64,000 nucleotides of DNA from Pedobacter rhizosphaerae. Lineage in GTDB: Bacteria > Bacteroidota > Bacteroidia > Sphingobacteriales > Sphingobacteriaceae. The DNA is taken from assembly GCF_900111155.1 (NCBI RefSeq), contig NZ_FOGG01000006.1, positions 62,001-126,000 of the forward strand, written 5' to 3'. This document shows, piece by piece, positions 61,425-64,000 of this stretch (position 1 is the stretch's first letter; every line of letters starts with the position of its first letter). The position numbers and the translations under genes were made by a program. The notes under the pieces were generated by a model. The model was given only the letters and a program-made list of their open reading frames with translations, was not told the DNA's origin and did no database searches.

Positions 61425-61550
61425 CCGTGACTCACGGAACAGTATCAACCCGTGACTTCACGGAACAGTATCAACCAGTGACTCACGGAACAGTATTAAC
61501 CCCTGAATCACGCATCAGTATTAACCAGTGACTCAGGGAACAGTATCAAA
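61425..61550. repeat. Five-unit 25/26-bp palindromic minisatellite
   Basis: Units begin at 61425, 61450, 61476, 61501 and 61526. The consensus is about CAGTGACTCACGGAACAGTA then TYAAC. The first unit contains a perfect CCGTGA-C-TCACGG palindrome. Units differ by a few bases and there are no unique spacers, so it is not a CRISPR. It fills part of the gene-free gap 61230-61588 between the cupin gene and msrA. Confidence 0.9.
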
Positions 61551-61588
61551 CATCGAAAGTATTTTGGTAAAATACAGATTCAATATCA

Positions 61589-62140
61589 TTATGTTGCTGA
61601 AAGTCCGGGACCCACTACGCGCATCCCACAAGCCTCGTGAATATCATCAATTTCTTGTTTATTAGGCTTATGTTTTAAGTTGTTCATCGTTCTAAAAAAC
61701 TCTTCTGCCTTTCCTGCAGGCTGAACCAAATAAGTTAGTTTCCCATAATCGGTTAACTGTACCCAGGTATGTGGAATATTTCTCGGCAAAAAAATCGTAT
61801 CCCCCGCTTCAAGTTCTGATAGTTTTCCATTAACCGAGAATCGATATCGACCCTCCACTACATAAAAAACCTCATCCTGGTGTAAATGAACATGCAAAGA
61901 AGGTCCAGTCTTTTCAAAACCTATATACTCAAAAACAGCAAGTTGCCCTGCTGTATCCTTTCCTGAGATTTTAATATCGTTTGGGTTCTTTCCCTTATAT
62001 AAGAATGATTCCCCAAATCTACCCTTTCCATTTTTTACTATAAAAGGTTCTTTTTGATTTTCCTGAGCAAAGGTCAACTTGCCAGCAGCAAGCAAAATTG
62101 TGGCACTTAAACTCCCCTGAATAAAAGTCTTTCTTTTCAT
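61589..62140 (-). CDS. Exported cupin-domain protein
   Basis: The protein is 183 aa with an N-terminal signal (ending KLTFAQ). Cupin motif 1 is GPSLHVHLHQDEVFYVVEG (His, His, Glu metal ligands) and motif 2 is GDTIFLPRNIPHTW. A single-domain cupin of this type could be a dioxygenase, isomerase or sugar binder. It lies 63 nt downstream of the AraC-type regulator in the same direction, so the two may form one unit. Function is not known. Confidence 0.85.
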   Translation of the reverse strand: MKRKTFIQGSLSATILLAAGKLTFAQENQKEPFIVKNGKGRFGESFLYKGKNPNDIKISGKDTAGQLAVFEYIGFEKTGPSLHVHLHQDEVFYVVEGRYRFSVNGKLSELEAGDTIFLPRNIPHTWVQLTDYGKLTYLVQPAGKAEEFFRTMNNLKHKPNKQEIDDIHEACGMRVVGPGLSAT

Positions 62141-62203
62141 CGAATTAAATTTTATTTCAAATCTCCGATAGAAAAAAAAATATTTACTGGTAAAAAACAG
62201 ACA

Positions 62204-63028
62204 TTAATAAACTTCTTCCGTACCCAATATCCTTTCTGGAGATCCAATGGTAAAAAACTCTTGGGGCGTGTAGCCCGTAAAGTCTTTACAATCCTTAACC
62301 AGATGCTGGTAATCGTAATAACTACAATCTATAGCTAACTTAAACCAGCTTAACTTCGGATGAATATTTTTTAGCCGATAGGCTTCGTCGAATCTGACAA
62401 TCCTTAGGAAAGCTTTAGGGCTAATTCCCACACTGTGAAGAAAATATCTGTTAAACTGCTTTTGACAAAGGCAAGATTTGGAAATGAAATTATCAAGGGT
62501 GTATATTCCATTTGAGTTTAACATTTGCCGGGCACTGATATCCACCCTGTTCAATTCCGGCTGCAATAACCTGGTCTTCGCAATCAAATAACTTTCTGCT
62601 ATATCAATCATTTGCTGATGATTTTTAGCATGATAAAGTTGATCATTTATGGCTTCAACTTCTCTCCCCAATACCAATTCGGCATCAAGTGCTTGGTTGG
62701 TTATCAAACTCGCTGGAAATTTAAATAGTTTTGAAATTGCCCCTGGCTGAAAAACAATCTGTAAGGAAAGAAACTTTTTGTAAACAGTACGATAATTCAC
62801 TACAGTATGTTGTCCAAAAATTAATGCATTTTTAGGCTTAATTTGCTGTTTATTATGCAAATAATCAATCTGAGTAGGTGTTGGAAAAAACTGGAGGCAA
62901 TGTTCTGGAGGGGGCGAATAGGCCTTAGCCGGAATGGGCTGATCTGTTTGGAAATCAAAATCGATTAAACGATAACATTTAATGAGTGGTTTTAATATAT
63001 CGCTTGGTTGGTGCTCACTAAGATGCAT
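62204..63028 (-). CDS. AraC-family transcriptional regulator
   Basis: The protein is 274 aa. The N-terminal part (PPPEHCLQFFPTPTQIDYLH) is the effector domain found in Bacteroidota AraC proteins of the DUF6597 type. The C-terminal HTH (LDNFISKSCLCQKQFNRYFL; GISPKAFLRIVRFDEAYRLK; TGYTPQEFF) is complete although degenerate in the first helix. It likely controls the downstream cupin gene or itself. Confidence 0.85.
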   Translation of the reverse strand: MHLSEHQPSDILKPLIKCYRLIDFDFQTDQPIPAKAYSPPPEHCLQFFPTPTQIDYLHNKQQIKPKNALIFGQHTVVNYRTVYKKFLSLQIVFQPGAISKLFKFPASLITNQALDAELVLGREVEAINDQLYHAKNHQQMIDIAESYLIAKTRLLQPELNRVDISARQMLNSNGIYTLDNFISKSCLCQKQFNRYFLHSVGISPKAFLRIVRFDEAYRLKNIHPKLSWFKLAIDCSYYDYQHLVKDCKDFTGYTPQEFFTIGSPERILGTEEVY

Positions 63029-63178
63029 AGCTACTCATTGCTGACATTCATAAAGTTAAGAAATTAATTCATCAAAATACAGTTACCTATCATGGTGAAT
63101 AAATCGTTTAGCTTGGGGTATTGGCTGAGTAAAAGTTGATCATTCTCCAGATTGAATAATTTTTTAATTCCAATAACT

Positions 63179-63186
63179 TAGCTTTG
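63179..63186 (+). promoter_or_regulatory. -7 box directly before an ATG (possible leaderless start)
   Basis: TAGCTTTG fits TAnnTTTG exactly and ends 4 nt before the ATG at 63191. Transcription would begin at or next to the start codon. No -33 TTTG was found at the usual spacing, so this is tentative. Confidence 0.35.
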
Positions 63187-63190
63187 CAAA

Positions 63191-63688
63191 ATGAAAAACA
63201 TAATTATGACTACCGCAGCTGCTGCAATTCTACTTGCTTCATGCAGCTCATCTTCCAAAGTTTCTGATAGCCATTCCGATTCTACTACGGTTGCTAAAGA
63301 CACTTCATTAACCGCCATTTTAAGTGCCAATAGCGAGGCTAAACTTAGTGATTCTATCAAAGTCAATTTCGTAGTGTATAACCATACGGATAGCACGCGC
63401 CAGTTTTGTAAATGGCATACACCCTTTGAGCCACTAATGAGCAAGTACCTGGATGTAACTGCAGCTGATGGTACTGAAGCACAATATCAAGGTCCGATGG
63501 CTAAAAGAATTATGCCTCCACCTGCCGACAGCTATATCAGTGTTAAACCCGGTGATAGTTTAAAAGCAGAAATAAACGTTTCGAAAGCTTATCAAATCAC
63601 TAAACCTGGTAAATACGCTCTTAAATATAATAGTGCTGCTATTAGTGGAATTACGGTAAAAGATAGCTTAACGATTAGCATAAAGTAA
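63191..63688 (+). CDS. Small secreted lipoprotein, beta-domain similar to M35-associated/BsuPI-type modules
   Basis: The protein is 165 aa with lipobox LLASCSSSS (Cys18) and a Ser/Thr-rich linker. The folded part has KVNFVVYNHTDSTRQFCKWH, TPFEP, a YQGPMAKR segment and YISVKPGDSLKAEINVSKAY. That pattern of aromatic, KR and GDS motifs recalls the N-terminal beta-domain of deuterolysin-type (M35) proteases, here without the protease. It probably sits in a membrane and binds protein. An inner start at residue 6 is possible. Function is uncertain. Confidence 0.7.
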   Translation: MKNIIMTTAAAAILLASCSSSSKVSDSHSDSTTVAKDTSLTAILSANSEAKLSDSIKVNFVVYNHTDSTRQFCKWHTPFEPLMSKYLDVTAADGTEAQYQGPMAKRIMPPPADSYISVKPGDSLKAEINVSKAYQITKPGKYALKYNSAAISGITVKDSLTISIK

Positions 63689-63689
63689 T

Positions 63690-63845
63690 TAGTATCAAAT
63701 AATTAGCATCAAGTATTTAGTATCAAGTATTTAGTATCAAGATTGGGCGTATAATCAGCATCTGATGGTCAGTCTTGATACTTGGCTCTTGCTACCCGAT
63801 ACTTTTTTCTTGCTACTTGTTTCTTGCTACTTGATACTCGATACT
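63690..63845. repeat. Facing TATCAAG and CTTGATA arrays
   Basis: Four 14-bp units of about TTAGTATCAAGTAT run at 63690-63745. At 63766-63845 units of CTTGATA/CTTGCTA run in the opposite sense. RNA from here could fold into an extended stem between the convergent lipoprotein and ABC ATPase genes. The second half resembles the array at 37951-38011. Confidence 0.75.
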
Positions 63846-64000
63846 ACCTCACAGCATCGATTCCCCTTTCTGTTAACCTTACAGAATAAATACCTTCGCC
63901 ACTCATTTCATTCTCCACATGGGTAACCAGAATAACGGTTGTTTTTTGTTCTGCGAATAATACCCTCAAATGATCAATCAAACGCGCTTTAAGCTCCAAA
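63844..64000 (-). CDS. ABC transporter ATP-binding protein, C-terminal end (cut by window edge)
   Basis: The last 51 codons before the TAG at 63844-63846 are seen. They begin LELKARLIDHLRVLFAEQKT and contain TVILVTHVENEM, the H-loop of an ABC ATPase, placed as in MetN/ModC/ThiQ-like proteins. The tail GEGIYSVRLTERGIDAVR replaces the regulatory domain of larger members. The substrate is unknown because the rest lies outside the window. Confidence 0.75.
   Translation of the reverse strand, partial: LELKARLIDHLRVLFAEQKTTVILVTHVENEMSGEGIYSVRLTERGIDAVR

Noticed and set aside
61425-61550. Short regularly spaced repeats resembling a CRISPR array
   Set aside because: Units are contiguous with no unique spacers, and no cas gene is in the window.
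63178-63444. 88-codon frame antisense to the small lipoprotein
   Set aside because: It mirrors the lipoprotein coding sequence, which has a lipobox and plausible start.

Overview
The window looks like a chromosomal segment of a soil or plant-associated Bacteroidota, most likely Sphingobacteriaceae (Pedobacter-like). The evidence is three SusC/SusD pairs, two hybrid-type two-component systems with Reg_prop/Y_Y_Y sensors, two ECF sigma/FecR modules, promoters of the TAnnTTTG (-7) type, low GC, and many TGATG/TAATG/ATGA overlaps. I recognised no tRNA, rRNA, IS transposase or CRISPR array.

Layout. (1) 1-12131, all minus: a glycan operon (BNR_4 propeller, GH127, GH105, DUF2264/GH154-type, GH43 of the NAHGGG type, GH35 cut by the left edge) behind a fused 1344-aa HTCS. 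This set fits trimming of type II arabinogalactan (AGP or gum-arabic-like) side chains. No SusC/D is visible in this half. (2) 12132-12969: a 272-bp tandem duplication carrying a REP-like palindrome. (3) 12970-28866: a second PUL with SusC, SusD, a DUF3823 lipoprotein, a DUF4965/DUF1793 enzyme, two GH43s and a clan GH-A hydrolase, all minus. It diverges from a split HTCS (sensor plus separate REC-AraC regulator). A 21-bp-spaced direct repeat upstream of SusC is a candidate operator. (4) 28867-33991: a putative metal (probably zinc) homeostasis island. It holds a tiny lipoprotein, a LolD-type ATPase, an FtsX-like permease with a His/Glu-rich loop, three tandem CxxCG (DUF3299-like) proteins, a MerC-domain membrane protein and a divergent COG0523 GTPase. 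Related GCAA-N5-TTG dyads sit on the promoters.

(5) 34190-35678: a deletion scar joining the front of a PL8 lyase to the tail of a sulfatase. (6) 36088-39286: small ORFs, an NmrA/HxlR divergent pair and an Hsp70-family protein. (7) 39688-51370: an amidohydrolase, then an ECF/FecR/SusC/SusD/zinc-metalloprotease/TlpA block, probably for peptide or protein-derived substrates. (8) 52127-60533: a second ECF/FecR/SusC/SusD block whose only enzyme is a GDPD-like/alkaline-phosphatase fusion, suggesting phosphodiester scavenging. (9) 60738-64000: MsrA, a cupin, an AraC regulator, a small lipoprotein and the tail of an ABC ATPase.

The intergenic spaces are rich in dispersed palindromes and minisatellites: a 60-bp REP-like element in three copies, a TTCGACAAGCTCA family, CTTGATACTTG arrays, and a five-unit 25-bp palindromic minisatellite. 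Functions are assigned from motifs and remembered family knowledge; no database search was possible.
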